Source: Streptomyces daqingensis
GTDB lineage: Bacteria; Actinomycetota; Actinomycetes; Streptomycetales; Streptomycetaceae
NCBI RefSeq assembly: GCF_014645895.1
Contig: NZ_BMMP01000001.1
Coordinates: 527,357-591,356, forward strand
Length of the DNA: 64,000 nucleotides
Direction: 5' to 3'
Part shown: one piece after another, positions 9,126 through 18,757 of the stretch
How the letters are laid out: each line of letters opens with the position of its first letter
How positions within the stretch are numbered: position 1 is the first letter of the stretch
Translations under genes and position numbers: made by a program
Notes under the pieces: generated by a model
Databases searched by the model: none
The model's input: the letters and a program-made list of their open reading frames with translations, nothing else
Told to the model about the DNA's origin: nothing

Positions 9126-9791
9126 TCAGACGCGGGCCAGCAACCCGTCGACAAGCGCTTCGAGGCTCTGACGGTGTGTATCGCGACGGGTCAGTTCCGG
9201 CCACTGGCCGGCCAGGGACGACAGCCGGGGGTAGGCGTCCGGCGACAGGGTGGCGAAAGTCTGGTCGCGGTGCGAGGGCCGCGAGGCTTCGGCAGTCCGG
9301 CGTTCCCGGCTCACTCGTATCAGCAACTCGCCCGCGGTGTAGTACCAGATGGCGCGGTAGGCGTCGACGGCCCCTTCGGGGCTGAGGCCGCATTCGACGG
9401 CGGAGTCGACGATGGCCTCGACGATCCACAGCGCGGACTTGGCCATGAGGTCGTCCGAGGCGAGGACCTCGACGATCCAGGGGCAGCCGGCGAGTACGTC
9501 GTGCAGCAACTGGCCCGCGGTGATCATCCGGTCACGCGGGTCCTCGGGCAACGCCGGGCGGGGGATCGTCCTGGCGTGCTCCTCCAGCAGGAGCAGCAGT
9601 AAGTCGTCCTTGTCGCGCACGTGGTGGTAGAGCGCCATAGGCGTGCTGTCGAGCTCTCGGGCCAGACGTCTCATCGACAGACCACGTGTACCTTCGGCCG
9701 CCAGCAGATCCTGGGCAGCGAAGATGATCGTCTCCTGCGAGAGCCGGGGCGGGCGGCCGGTTCGCCCGGTGTGCTTCGGTCCAGAGTGCAT
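9126..9791 (-). CDS. TetR-family regulator
   Basis: About 221 aa. The N-terminal helix-turn-helix is at about residues 25-70 (RGLSMRRLARELDSTPMALY, then HHVRDKDDL). The C-terminal part is a TetR_C ligand-binding domain with several conserved Trp/Tyr residues. I start it at the ATG at 9791, because the GGAGG lying 11 nt upstream of it would fall inside the longer frame that begins at 9809. It faces away from the transporter operon and towards a 1.2-kb control region. In the S. scabies pyochelin locus a TetR and an AfsR-family protein regulate the main operon; this gene is the likely counterpart. The inverted repeat at 4393 is its best candidate binding site. Confidence 0.88.
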   Translation of the reverse strand: MHSGPKHTGRTGRPPRLSQETIIFAAQDLLAAEGTRGLSMRRLARELDSTPMALYHHVRDKDDLLLLLLEEHARTIPRPALPEDPRDRMITAGQLLHDVLAGCPWIVEVLASDDLMAKSALWIVEAIVDSAVECGLSPEGAVDAYRAIWYYTAGELLIRVSRERRTAEASRPSHRDQTFATLSPDAYPRLSSLAGQWPELTRRDTHRQSLEALVDGLLARV

Positions 9792-10968
9792 CGGTCGATC
9801 TTCCTCCACGGATCGCGACCGCTACCGCGGCCCAGCACGGTGCGGGGAACGTGGCCCTGTGAACGTCCCCTGCCCTGGGAGTGCTTCGGAAGCCGCCCGT
9901 CTGCCGCCGGCGGGGCCGAGACCAGAATGACGGTGGGGGTGACAACCAACTCAAACACCGCTACTTTATCGTACGTGTATAACGCGTGTGTACGAAAACC
10001 TCGGGCCAGATGGCCGGAAGGTGTTGTCGTAAGCGGGTTCCGGCCTTCATTCCGCCGTTCCGCTCAGGCCTCCTTCCGCCCTATCGGTGACCCCCGTAGC
10101 GGCAGCCGGGAGGGGCGTCGGTGTCATTTTACCGGTGCGCCGACCGGTTTTCGCTCTGTCCCGGCAGTTCCGGTGCGTAGCCGTACGCCCCGGCGGCGGC
10201 TGTATCCCCGTCAGCTGCTGCGGCCGCCTTCCCGTCACGCGGATCTGCCTGGCCTCCGCGGCAATCCGCGTGCGCTGGGCGGATGACTTGCGCGGCGCGC
10301 GCGCAAAGTGGTTCTCCGGTTCGTGAACGGGGATAAGAGCGGTACTCCGAAGCCGTCCGACTCTTAGAAGCACGCCCGAGGTGGGACGTCGCGATGTGTT
10401 CGGCATGCCCGAATTGCTGCCGAAAACATTCGCTTCGGCCGACCCTGAGCAAGGGGTGCTGATAAGTAAAAGAACCCATTCAACGGCCGGTTGATCTGCG
10501 GGAGTCGGGTCAGTACAGTCGCTGGCCAGTTCGATCGATGTGCCGTCTGTATTCCGTGGCTTTTGGGGTGCCGAAGTGGCGAGATTGCATTTTCATCCGC
10601 TGGCGCGTGCGCGTGGCGCGCAAGGCAAGATTAGAGAGCGATCCGTCCAGGATACGGTTCTTCCCGGGGTGATCGACCTTAATTGCTTCCCCGGGGAAGC
10701 ACAGGGGAAACCTGTCGACTCGGTCAACGTTCATTGAGTGTGCCTTCCCGCTGATGTGGCGTGAATCACACTCATTCCGTATGTGTACATGATCCATTTT
10801 TCCTTGGAAGCCCCCTGTCTCAACGGTTGCGTGACCGGGGTTTACCTGGTTGATGTGTCATGTCCCTGGCGAGCAATCTCGTAAAGCAATAGGAGGCAAA
10901 AGGTGCCGACGGCGGGTTTGGTGCAACTCCCCTAAGCGCGGGCGCGCCCTTCACTCGGAGGAAGTGAA
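9792..10968. promoter_or_regulatory. 1.2-kb control region between divergent tetR and salicylate synthase genes
   Basis: No convincing gene is present. GC is lower than in the flanks and the translated frames have no homology I recognise. It must hold the divergent promoters. Near the TetR gene an interrupted repeat, TCGTACG (9969-9975) and GTGTACGA (9988-9995), shares the GTAC core of the palindrome at 4393. A further TGTGTACAT lies near 10785, about 180 bp before the salicylate synthase. These shared GTAC-centred words may mark one regulon, but they are too degenerate to call sites. I see no actinobacterial iron box here. Confidence 0.5.
10903..10935 (+). CDS. Ten-codon leader ORF before the salicylate synthase
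   Basis: GTG start with AGGAGG six bases upstream, encoding MPTAGLVQLP and a TAA stop, ending 33 bp before the synthase ATG. The ribosome site is as good as that of the real gene. It may be a short leader that tunes translation, or chance. Confidence 0.25.
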   Translation: MPTAGLVQLP

Positions 10969-12363
10969 ATGAAGGCTCACTATCGCACTGCCGTGGTAGA
11001 AACCGCATGTGAACCGCTGGATATCGCCGTTGGACTCGCAGAATCGGAGCTCTCCGACACTTACGTGATCTACGAATCGCGGGACGGTTGGTCCATAGCC
11101 GACGGCGTGGCCGCCGAGGTGATCGTGGACGCCGGGACCGTGCGAACCAGGGCGCTCGACGAGTGCCACGAGGAACCGTGGTCCGGGGACCCCCTGGCCG
11201 CAGTGCGGAAGTTCCTGTCCCAGTTGCCGATAGCCGACTGGGCCGCGTACGGCTGGAGCGCCTTCGAACTCTCCCACGCCATCGCCGGTCTGGAGGTCGG
11301 CGCGCAAACCCTGCTGCACCTGGTGATCCCGGAGACCGAGATCCGGCTGTCCGGCAGCCAGGCCACCCTGCGCAGCCTCGATGCCGCCGCGCTGCCCGGC
11401 ATGGAGAGAGCCCTGAGCCGCATTGGGGCGAAGACCACGGCCGGTGACGCGGAAGCCCGGCGGACCGGGCTGACGCCCCTTCACGTAGACCTGGAAACCG
11501 GTGCCGAGGACTACCGGCGCAGCGTGGCGTCTTTGGTCGCGGAGATCCGTGCTGGCGGGCTGCAGAAGGCCATCCTCTCCCGTGAAGTACCCGTCGAGGC
11601 CGAGATCGACTTTCCGGCGGGGTACCGGCTGGGACGCCGGCACAACACCCCCGCCCGGTCCTTCCTCCTGGACATGGGCGGGTTGCGCTGCTTCGGGTTC
11701 AGCCCCGAAACGGTCCTCGAAGTCTCCGACGACCGCCGCGTGTCCAGCCAGCCGCTCGCCGGCACCCGCGCCCTCACGGGCGATACCGATCTCGACCGCA
11801 AGCTCCAGGACGAACTCCTCTCGGACCCCAAGGAGGTGCACGAGCACGCCATCTCCGTAAAGCTCGCGGTCGACGAGCTGGCCGGGCTGTGCGAACCGGA
11901 GACGGTCGTCGTCGAGGAGTTCATGTCCGTCAAGGAGCGGGGTTCCGTCCAGCATCTGGCCTCGAGAGTGAGCGGCCGCATCCCCGAAGGCAGGTGCGCC
12001 TGGGACGCGTTCGCCGCGGTCTTCCCGGCCATCACGGCCTCCGGAGTGCCCAAACTCGCGGCTTACCAGGCCATTCGCAGACACGAGCGCGGCGACCGCG
12101 GGCCGTACGCGGGGTCCGTCCTCAAAGTCACTCAGGGCGGCACCCTTGACGCCGCCCTGGTTCTGCGCAGCGTCTACGCGCATGGAGGCCGGACCTGGCT
12201 GCGGGCCGGGGCGGGCATCGTCGGGCACTCGCAGCCTGACCGTGAACTCGAAGAGACCAGAGAGAAGCTCAGATCCGTGGCCACGTCTGTGCTGGTGCGG
12301 ACCGAGGGCGCGGGAACCACATCGTCCACTGCGCGGCCCGTTCGCGCTGAGTCGCACAGCTGA
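10969..12363 (+). CDS. Salicylate synthase (Irp9/MbtI/YbtS type)
   Basis: 464 aa. It converts chorismate to salicylate in one Mg-dependent protein via isochorismate, giving the starter of the siderophore. The chorismate-binding core fills the C-terminal two thirds: LQKAILSREV (active-site Lys region), CFGFSPETVLEV, SSQPLAGTRAL, LLSDPKEVHEHAISVK, VQHLASRVSG and LRAGAGIVGHS. The size and the absence of a separate pyruvate lyase gene in the window favour the bifunctional Irp9/MbtI type over PchA plus PchB. The start is supported by GGAGGAAGTGAA before the ATG. A SARP regulator follows in the same direction 55 bp on. Confidence 0.93.
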   Translation: MKAHYRTAVVETACEPLDIAVGLAESELSDTYVIYESRDGWSIADGVAAEVIVDAGTVRTRALDECHEEPWSGDPLAAVRKFLSQLPIADWAAYGWSAFELSHAIAGLEVGAQTLLHLVIPETEIRLSGSQATLRSLDAAALPGMERALSRIGAKTTAGDAEARRTGLTPLHVDLETGAEDYRRSVASLVAEIRAGGLQKAILSREVPVEAEIDFPAGYRLGRRHNTPARSFLLDMGGLRCFGFSPETVLEVSDDRRVSSQPLAGTRALTGDTDLDRKLQDELLSDPKEVHEHAISVKLAVDELAGLCEPETVVVEEFMSVKERGSVQHLASRVSGRIPEGRCAWDAFAAVFPAITASGVPKLAAYQAIRRHERGDRGPYAGSVLKVTQGGTLDAALVLRSVYAHGGRTWLRAGAGIVGHSQPDRELEETREKLRSVATSVLVRTEGAGTTSSTARPVRAESHS

Positions 12364-12418
12364 CCGGGACACCGGCAGCGATGGCCACTACGCACCCCAT
12401 TTCTGGAGGCGACAAGGC

Positions 12419-14431
12419 ATGCTGACCACGGGGGAAGGCATATCAATTCAGTTGCTGGGTCCCATCCGCGCTTGGCGGAACGGCAAAGAGATCGCCTTGG
12501 GCCCTCCGAAGCAGCGGGCTGTCCTCGCGCTGCTGGCGAGCCGTCCCGGTGACGTCGTGGGGATCGACCGCATCATCGACGCCGTGTGGGGGAGTGAGAT
12601 CCCGCGTACTGCCACCAACGGCGTCCACACCTACGTGGCCGGGCTGCGCTGCGCGCTGGACCCGGGCCGCAGTCGGCGGGGCAGCAGCTCGGCGATCGGC
12701 TCGTCGGCCGGCGGTTACTGCCTGCGGGTGAGCCCCGAAGCCGTGGACGTCATCCGCTTCCAGCAGCGCCACGCAGAGGCGCGTCAATCGCGTGCCGACT
12801 CCGGCAGCGCCCTCGCGATGTACGAGGACGCCCTGTCGCTGTGGCACGGCGAGGCGTTCGCGGGCATTCCGGGTCCGTTCGCCGCGATGGAGCGGACCCG
12901 GCTGCAGGACCTGCGGATGACGGCCGTCGAGGAATGGGCGTCGGACATGCTGCAGGCGGAGCGGCACGCCGAGGTGGTGGCCGACCTGTCGGCAGCGGCG
13001 GCACAGGAGCCGCTGCGCGAGAAGCTGCGGTGGCTGCTGATGCTCGCGCTCTACCGCTGCGACAGGCAGGCTCACGCGCTTGCCGTCTACACCGAGACCC
13101 GGCATCTGCTCAACCAGGAACTGGGCATCGAGCCGGGCACGGAGCTGCGCAACCTGCACCAGGAGATACTCGCGGGGCGCGAGGTCACCGCCTGCCGTGA
13201 CCGGTCGGCCGCAACGCAGTCGGCCACGCCGCAGCAGGCCGCAAGCCAGCCCGCCACGCCGCAGCCGGCTGGCGAACCCGGCAGGGAGATGCTCCCGCTC
13301 CACACACCGCTGCCCGTCCAGCTTCCGCCCCTGGCCAGGGGTTTCGTCGGCCGCACGGCGGAACTCTCCCGTCTGGAGCAGGTCCTCACCGACGAGGGGG
13401 TAAGACCCGGCGAGAACACACCGGTGGCCGTGCTGGACGGTCTGGCCGGCGTGGGCAAGACGGCGGTCGTACTGGAGGCCGCACGCAGGCTCAAGGACCG
13501 CTTCCCGGACGGACAGCTGTTCGTCGACCTCGGCGGCACCGGCCTGCAGGGCAGCTACCTCTCGGCGACGGAAGCCCTCGCCCAACTGCTGCGCAGCCTC
13601 GGTGTGGACGCCTCACGGATGCCCCTCGACCTGGCCGGCCGTGTCAGTCTCTACCGCAGCCTCCTGTACGGACGGCGCATGCTGGTCGTACTCGACGACG
13701 CCCTCAGCGCCGACCAGTTGAGACCGCTGATCCCTCGGGGCGCCTCGTGCGTGCTGGCCACCAGCCGACGGCGGCTCAGCGGACTCGCGGTCCGTGACGG
13801 GGCACACCTCATCGGGGTCGGCCCGCTGTCCGAGCTGGAGTCGGCGCAACTGCTCACCTATCTGGGGGGAGACCGGCTCCGAGGTGAGAAGGCGGCCATC
13901 ATGCGCCTCACGCGCATCTGCGGAGGGCTGCCGCTGGCACTGCGCTGCGCCGTCGAAGGACTGAGCCAGATTCAGCACGTGCCGCTGTGCAACGCGGTCG
14001 AGAACTACACCGATCCGCGCGGCTTGTTAGACAACCTGACGGTGGAGGGCGATGCGGCCGCCAATCTCCGTACCGTCTTCGGAGCGTCGTACCAGGCACT
14101 GCCGGCAGAGGCCGCACGGATGTTCCGGTACCTGGGCTTGCACGCCGGCAGTCCGGTCACGGTGAACCTGGCCGCCACCCTGGCGGACACGAGCCTCGAG
14201 GCGGCCCGGCGGCTGCTCGTCATGCTGGCCGACAACCACCTCCTGGAGCGGTTGTCCGACGGCCGGTACCAGTTCCACGGCCTGGTAGGGCTCTACGCGG
14301 CAGAGTGCGCACAGCAGGAGTCCAAGACGGACCGGGACCTGGCGCTGATCCGGCTGCTCGGGGAACAGGAGGACTTCGTCACCGGCCACACCGCACCGGC
14401 CAAGGAGGACCGGCTCTCGCACGTCACGTGA
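12419..14431 (+). CDS. AfsR-like SARP regulator with NB-ARC ATPase domain
   Basis: 670 aa from the ATG at 12419, which has GGAGG nine bases upstream. Order: OmpR-like winged helix (about 10-100), bacterial transcriptional activation domain BTAD (about 105-250), a Gln/Ala/Pro linker, then a STAND/NB-ARC ATPase with P-loop LDGLAGVGKTAVV (about 340) and Walker B MLVVLDDAL (about 420). SARPs of this size activate antibiotic or siderophore operons. It carries a TTA leucine codon at 14027-14029, so its translation should depend on the bldA tRNA and be delayed to development. It pairs with the TetR gene as the two-regulator set known from the S. scabies pyochelin locus. It could also affect the neighbouring PKS/NRPS cluster, which begins 65 bp away. 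Confidence 0.9.
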   Translation: MLTTGEGISIQLLGPIRAWRNGKEIALGPPKQRAVLALLASRPGDVVGIDRIIDAVWGSEIPRTATNGVHTYVAGLRCALDPGRSRRGSSSAIGSSAGGYCLRVSPEAVDVIRFQQRHAEARQSRADSGSALAMYEDALSLWHGEAFAGIPGPFAAMERTRLQDLRMTAVEEWASDMLQAERHAEVVADLSAAAAQEPLREKLRWLLMLALYRCDRQAHALAVYTETRHLLNQELGIEPGTELRNLHQEILAGREVTACRDRSAATQSATPQQAASQPATPQPAGEPGREMLPLHTPLPVQLPPLARGFVGRTAELSRLEQVLTDEGVRPGENTPVAVLDGLAGVGKTAVVLEAARRLKDRFPDGQLFVDLGGTGLQGSYLSATEALAQLLRSLGVDASRMPLDLAGRVSLYRSLLYGRRMLVVLDDALSADQLRPLIPRGASCVLATSRRRLSGLAVRDGAHLIGVGPLSELESAQLLTYLGGDRLRGEKAAIMRLTRICGGLPLALRCAVEGLSQIQHVPLCNAVENYTDPRGLLDNLTVEGDAAANLRTVFGASYQALPAEAARMFRYLGLHAGSPVTVNLAATLADTSLEAARRLLVMLADNHLLERLSDGRYQFHGLVGLYAAECAQQESKTDRDLALIRLLGEQEDFVTGHTAPAKEDRLSHVT

Positions 14432-14448
14432 CCGGCACGGCACGGCCG

Positions 14449-14475
14449 GAGGCGGGGACCACCGGTCCCCGCCTC
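14449..14475. terminator. Strong bidirectional terminator between the two clusters
   Basis: GAGGCGGGGACC pairs perfectly with GGTCCCCGCCTC over a 3-nt ACC loop. It lies between the convergent SARP gene and the end of the PKS operon and marks the border of the two gene clusters. Confidence 0.8.
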
Positions 14476-14495
14476 GTGTCGTGCTCGCGGAGGTG

Positions 14496-15470
14496 CTACG
14501 GACAGCGGATTGTCTGCGCCGCGTACGACAGCCCCGCACCGAACCCGAAGAGCAGCACGGGGTCGCCGCTGGAGATCTCGCCGCTCTCGATGAGCTTCGA
14601 GAGGGCGAGGGGGATGCTGGCGGCGGACGTGTTGCCGGAGTCGACGACATCACGCGCGACGACGGCGCGGGTGGCACCGAGCTTCTCCGTCACGGCGTCG
14701 ATGATCCGCACGTTGGCCTGGTGGGTCACGACAGCGGCCAGGTCGGAGACATCGACCCCGGCCCGTTCGCATGCCTTGCGTGCCAGCGGGGCGAGAGTGG
14801 TCAGCGCCCACCGGTAGACGACGTGCCCGTCCTGCCGGAAGAGGGCCCGCGGCCCGTCCGGGCCGGAGGTCCCCAGAGTGATGGCCGACCCGCGCTCCGG
14901 CTGCGATCCCCACACCACGGGCCCGATGTGGTCCGCTCCCGGATCGCCCCCCGCGCCGACGATCGCGGCACCGGCCGCGTCCCCGAAGATCACGCACGTG
15001 GAGCGGTCCTGCCAGTCAAGGAAATCGCTCATCTTGTCCGCACCGACGACGAGCGCGGTTCGGCTGTCGCCGACGCGTACGGCCATGCTCGCGGTGGCCA
15101 GAGCGTAAGTGAAGCCGGCACAGGCGGCGTTGACGTCGAAGACGCCTGCTGTCGGGATCTCCAGGCGACGGGCCACACGGGCGGCGACGCTCGGCATGCG
15201 GTCCACCGCCGTGGCGGTCGCCACGACCACCAGGTCGATGTCGGCGGCGTCCACACCTGCCAGGGCGATGGCCTTGGCGGCGGCGTCCGCCGCCATGTCG
15301 ACGACGCTTTCGTCCTCCGCGGCGATATGGCGGGTGGAGATGCCGATACGGGATCTGATCCATTCGTCTGACGTGTCGACGATCGTGGACAGATCGTCGT
15401 TCGTCATCACGCGCGTCGGCTGGTGATGGGCGACCGAGAGTATCCGGGAGCCGGTGAGGGGGGCGGGCAC
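14496..15470 (-). CDS. FabH-like 3-oxoacyl-ACP synthase III
   Basis: About 324 aa. The complete Cys-His-Asn triad of ketosynthase III is present: NAACAGFTYAL, VVTHQANVRII and DSGNTSAASIP. It should condense an acyl-CoA with malonyl-ACP, or transfer an acyl group. I choose the GTG at 15470, which follows GGAGGA, rather than the TTG at 15497. It is the last gene of the minus-strand operon. With the crotonyl-CoA carboxylase/reductase of the same operon it could build a long-chain alkylmalonyl extender; FabH plus CCR pairs do this in ansalactam and divergolide biosynthesis. Alternatively it makes or branches the fatty acid loaded by the FAAL, or acts as an acyltransferase like CerJ. Confidence 0.9.
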   Translation of the reverse strand: MPAPLTGSRILSVAHHQPTRVMTNDDLSTIVDTSDEWIRSRIGISTRHIAAEDESVVDMAADAAAKAIALAGVDAADIDLVVVATATAVDRMPSVAARVARRLEIPTAGVFDVNAACAGFTYALATASMAVRVGDSRTALVVGADKMSDFLDWQDRSTCVIFGDAAGAAIVGAGGDPGADHIGPVVWGSQPERGSAITLGTSGPDGPRALFRQDGHVVYRWALTTLAPLARKACERAGVDVSDLAAVVTHQANVRIIDAVTEKLGATRAVVARDVVDSGNTSAASIPLALSKLIESGEISSGDPVLLFGFGAGLSYAAQTIRCP

Positions 15471-15579
15471 GAGTCCTCCGAGGATGTTGTTCGGCAAACG
15501 GGAAGTGAGCGTCAGATGTCACAGTTCCGGGGAAAGCGAACGAGGAGCCGCGCGAGCCAGGACCGGCAGGCCGGGCAGG

Positions 15580-16359
15580 TCACGCCATGCTTCCCCGCGG
15601 GCTTGCAAGGGCCTCCGGCACCACCTGGCGCAGGACGTCGGTGATCGCTCTCATCACCTCCGCGGTCGCCGAGTGCAGGAAGAAGTGGTCGCCGGGGACG
15701 ACGATCAGCTGTGAACGGGCGCGGGTGTGCCGCTGCCACCGCTGCAGCCTCCTGCTCTCCACCACCGGGTCCGCGTCGCCGCCGAAGACGGTCATGGGGA
15801 CGCTCAGCGGTGGCCGGGCCCGGTACTGGTACGTCTCCAGTACGGAGAAGTCGGCGCGCAGGACAGGCAGCAGCAGCTCCACGAGCTCGGGATCGTCGAG
15901 GATCTCGGGCGGCGTACCGCCGATGAACCGCAACTCCTCGAGGACGTCGGTGTCCGGCGCGGCATGTACCGGCAGCCGCGGACGCGGCAACTCCGGCGGG
16001 GCCGCTCCGGAGACGAACAGATGCGCCGGCCGCGGCAGGCCACGGTCGTCGAGAGCCCGGCACAGTTCGAACGCGAGCAGCCCGCCCATGCTGTGGCCGA
16101 ACAGCGCGTAAGGGCGGTCCAGATGTCCGGCCAGGGCGTCCGCGGCCATGTCGACCAGCAGCGGCAGCCTGCTGACCGGAGGCTCCCCCGACCGCCCGCC
16201 CCGGCCGGGAAGCTCCAGTGGGCACACCTGTCCGAAGCCGGAAGCACGTCGGTTCCACTCCCGGTAGGCCGCGGCACTGCCGCCGGCGTACGGGAGGCAG
16301 AAGAGACGGACACCGGGGAGGTCCTGTGGCTCTCCCTGAGCAAACCATGGGTTGCGCAC
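15580..16359 (-). CDS. Type II thioesterase of the PKS/NRPS cluster
   Basis: About 259 aa, alpha/beta hydrolase: LFCLPYAGGSAAAY, nucleophile elbow FGHSMGGLLAFEL and the catalytic His in VPGDHFFLHS. The frame is open for another 34 codons upstream, but the GTG at 16359 has GGAG about ten bases before it and starts just where homology to type II thioesterases begins. It edits mis-primed carrier proteins. No integrated TE was found on the megasynthases of this cluster, so it might also take part in release, though editing is the usual role. It is distinct from the siderophore thioesterase at 8213. Confidence 0.9.
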   Translation of the reverse strand: MRNPWFAQGEPQDLPGVRLFCLPYAGGSAAAYREWNRRASGFGQVCPLELPGRGGRSGEPPVSRLPLLVDMAADALAGHLDRPYALFGHSMGGLLAFELCRALDDRGLPRPAHLFVSGAAPPELPRPRLPVHAAPDTDVLEELRFIGGTPPEILDDPELVELLLPVLRADFSVLETYQYRARPPLSVPMTVFGGDADPVVESRRLQRWQRHTRARSQLIVVPGDHFFLHSATAEVMRAITDVLRQVVPEALASPRGSMA

Positions 16360-16474
16360 GGGTCGGAATCTCCTTCGTCCAAGGGTGGTTCGCCGTTCCC
16401 CGGCGGTGCCGTCCGACAGCACCGGCAGCAGTGCGGACGGCACGTATGCAGCCGTCCGCACCCGAGCGGCGCGG

Positions 16475-16672
16475 TCAGTCGGCCAGTCTCAGCGCGCCCG
16501 AGGGGCAGCGCTCCACCGCTTCCCGTACGTCGTTCTCGGCGCCCTCATAGGGAAGGTCGTCCCGGAGCAGCACGACGGTCCCGTCCTCCTCGGACTGGTC
16601 GAACATGTCCGGTGCGGTCAGGGCGCACATGCCCGCGCCGACGCAGATTTCCGGGTCAGTCTGGATCTGCAA
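16475..16672 (-). CDS. Small 3Fe-4S-type ferredoxin
   Basis: 65 aa, acidic. Three cluster Cys are visible: ICVGAGMC (Cys10 and Cys16) and RCPSGAL near the C-terminus, the pattern of actinomycete P450 ferredoxins. It lies 65 bp behind the P450 and is its likely electron donor. A reductase partner is not in the window and is probably a housekeeping one. Confidence 0.92.
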   Translation of the reverse strand: MQIQTDPEICVGAGMCALTAPDMFDQSEEDGTVVLLRDDLPYEGAENDVREAVERCPSGALRLAD

Positions 16673-16737
16673 GGTGTTTCGCCTCCGTGTCCTCGTGGTT
16701 CTCTCCGCGCCGACTCAGGCTCGGCGGAGCCCGGCCC

Positions 16738-17946
16738 TCACCAGGCGACCGGCAGTTCGTGCACGCCGTAGACCGTCATGTTCTCGCGCATCGGGACCTC
16801 CTCCGCCGGCACCGCGAGGCGCAGGTCGGGGAACTCGCGCAGCAGCGTGGCGTAGCCGACCCGCAGCTCCAGACGGGCGAGCTGCTGGCCCAGGCACTGG
16901 TGGATGCCGTGACTGAAGGTCAGGTGGCCGACCGCGCGCCGGGTGACGTCGAGCCGGTCGGGGTCGGGGAAGCGCTCGGGGTCGCGGTTGGTGCTGGGCA
17001 GATGGATCAGCACGGTCTGGCCGGCCTTGACCGGGACCCCGCGGATCTCCATGTCCTCCGTCGGACTGCGCTGCACCCCGATGTGCACGATCGTCAGGAG
17101 GCGCAGCAGCTCCTCCACCGCGCCCTCGAGGAGGCTCTCGTCGGCGCGCAGCCTGGCGAGCTGGTCCGGCTCGCGCAGCAGCGTGTAGATGCCGAGGGAG
17201 AGCATGTTCGCCGTGGTCTCGTGCCCGGCGACGAGCAACAGCAGCGACATGCCGATCAGTTCGGCCTCGTCGACCTCCCCGCTGGTGACCAGCTTCGTGA
17301 GCAGGTCGTCGCCGGGGTCGGACGACTTCTGCGCGGCGACCTTGCCGAGCAGTCCGGTGATGTTGTGCAGAGCGCCGAGGACTTCCTCGGGCGCCGTGTC
17401 GAGGTTGAGCAGCTTGGACGAGTCCGCTTCGAAGCTTTCCCGGCTCTCCACCGGGATGCCCAGCAGCTCGCAGATGACCTCTGACGACATGGGGAAGGCG
17501 AAGTCGTGCACCAGATCCGCCGGCGGGCCCTTCCGGCGCATCGCGGCCACCCGGTCCGCCGCGATCTCCTCGATGCGGGGAACGAGCCTCCGCATGCGGC
17601 GCAGCGTGAAGTCCGAGGTGAGCAGCTTGCGGTAACGGGTGTGCTCCGGCGGATCCATGTGCTCGAACTGGCCGGGCGGGAGGTCCTTCTCGAAGTCGAA
17701 GTCCATCGCCCGGTCCGAAGGGAACGCCAGGTGCTTCAAGGAGCCCTTCGAGCTGAGCCGCGAATCGACCAGCAGCTCCCGGGCCAAGGCGTAGTCGGTG
17801 ACCACCCAGCCCTCGTGGCCGTCGGGGAAGACCATCGGCGCTATGGGCTGCTCGGAGCGCAGCCTGCCGAGGATCTCCGGCGGGTCGAGGGGGTTCTCCC
17901 GGTGGGTGGGCAGACCGTTGGACAAGGGGCAGCCTGTGTGGGTCAT
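16738..17946 (-). CDS. Cytochrome P450
   Basis: About 402 aa from the ATG at 17946 (GAAGG upstream); the longer frame adds an Arg-rich N-terminus unlike P450s. Motifs: I-helix LLLVAGHETTANML, K-helix Glu and Arg in EELLRLLTIVHIG with the expected spacing, and the haem loop FSHGIHQCLGQQLARLE with the Cys ligand. Soluble bacterial class I enzyme. In this operon it should hydroxylate the lipid chain or an amino acid of the product, or help form the diene from the Ser-derived unit. The substrate cannot be told from sequence. Confidence 0.93.
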   Translation of the reverse strand: MTHTGCPLSNGLPTHRENPLDPPEILGRLRSEQPIAPMVFPDGHEGWVVTDYALARELLVDSRLSSKGSLKHLAFPSDRAMDFDFEKDLPPGQFEHMDPPEHTRYRKLLTSDFTLRRMRRLVPRIEEIAADRVAAMRRKGPPADLVHDFAFPMSSEVICELLGIPVESRESFEADSSKLLNLDTAPEEVLGALHNITGLLGKVAAQKSSDPGDDLLTKLVTSGEVDEAELIGMSLLLLVAGHETTANMLSLGIYTLLREPDQLARLRADESLLEGAVEELLRLLTIVHIGVQRSPTEDMEIRGVPVKAGQTVLIHLPSTNRDPERFPDPDRLDVTRRAVGHLTFSHGIHQCLGQQLARLELRVGYATLLREFPDLRLAVPAEEVPMRENMTVYGVHELPVAW

Positions 17947-18017
17947 CGTGAGCCTTCGGCGTCGGATACGGGTTCGGGCGTGGGGGCGGGACGGCGCCTG
18001 CGCCTGTCCGCGCGGAG

Positions 18018-18757
18018 TCATACGGCCATGCCGCCGTCTATCTGGAAGGTGGAACCGGTGACGTACGCCGCTCGCTCCGAGAGCAGGAAGGAGACGAGTT
18101 CGGCGACTTCCTGCGGTGTCCCGAACCGGCCCAGCGGGACACGTTCCTCGAACCGCTTGCGCATGTCGGCGGGCAGGTCCATCACCGGGTCGGTGGCCAC
18201 GAATCCGGGCACGACCACGTTCGCGCGAATGCCGTACCTGCCGACCTCACGGGCCAGGGACTTGGTGAAACCGATGATCCCGGCTTTGGAGGCGGCGTAG
18301 TTGGTCTGTCCGGAGTTGCCGTGCAGGCCGGCGATGGAGGACATCGTCACGATGGCCCCCCGCCGCCGCTCGATCATGGTGTTGATGACGGTCCGGCAGA
18401 CGTAGTACACCCCGTCGAGGTTGACGCGCAGGACGTCGGCCCAGTCCTCGTCCTCCATCGCCGACAGCGGACCGTCCCGGAGCACTGCCGCCGAGGTGAC
18501 CACCGCCTCGACGGGCCCGAGCGCGTCCTCGATCCCGTCGACCAGGTCCTCCACCGCGCCACTGTCGCCGACGTCGGTCCGGCGGATGCAGGAACGCCGT
18601 CCCAGCGCGGTGATCTCCTTCTCCAGGCTCTGCGCGGCCGACGTGTCGGAGGCGTAGCACACCGCCACATCGAAGCCGTCGCGGGCGAGTTGCAGCGACA
18701 CGGCACGGCCGATCCCGCGCGAGCCGCCCGCGACGAGAGCCACGGGATTCTCCTGGG

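Noticed and set aside
9810..10737. Several short frames in the tetR/salicylate synthase gap
   Set aside because: No ribosome sites in proper position, no homology and low coding character; treated as control region.
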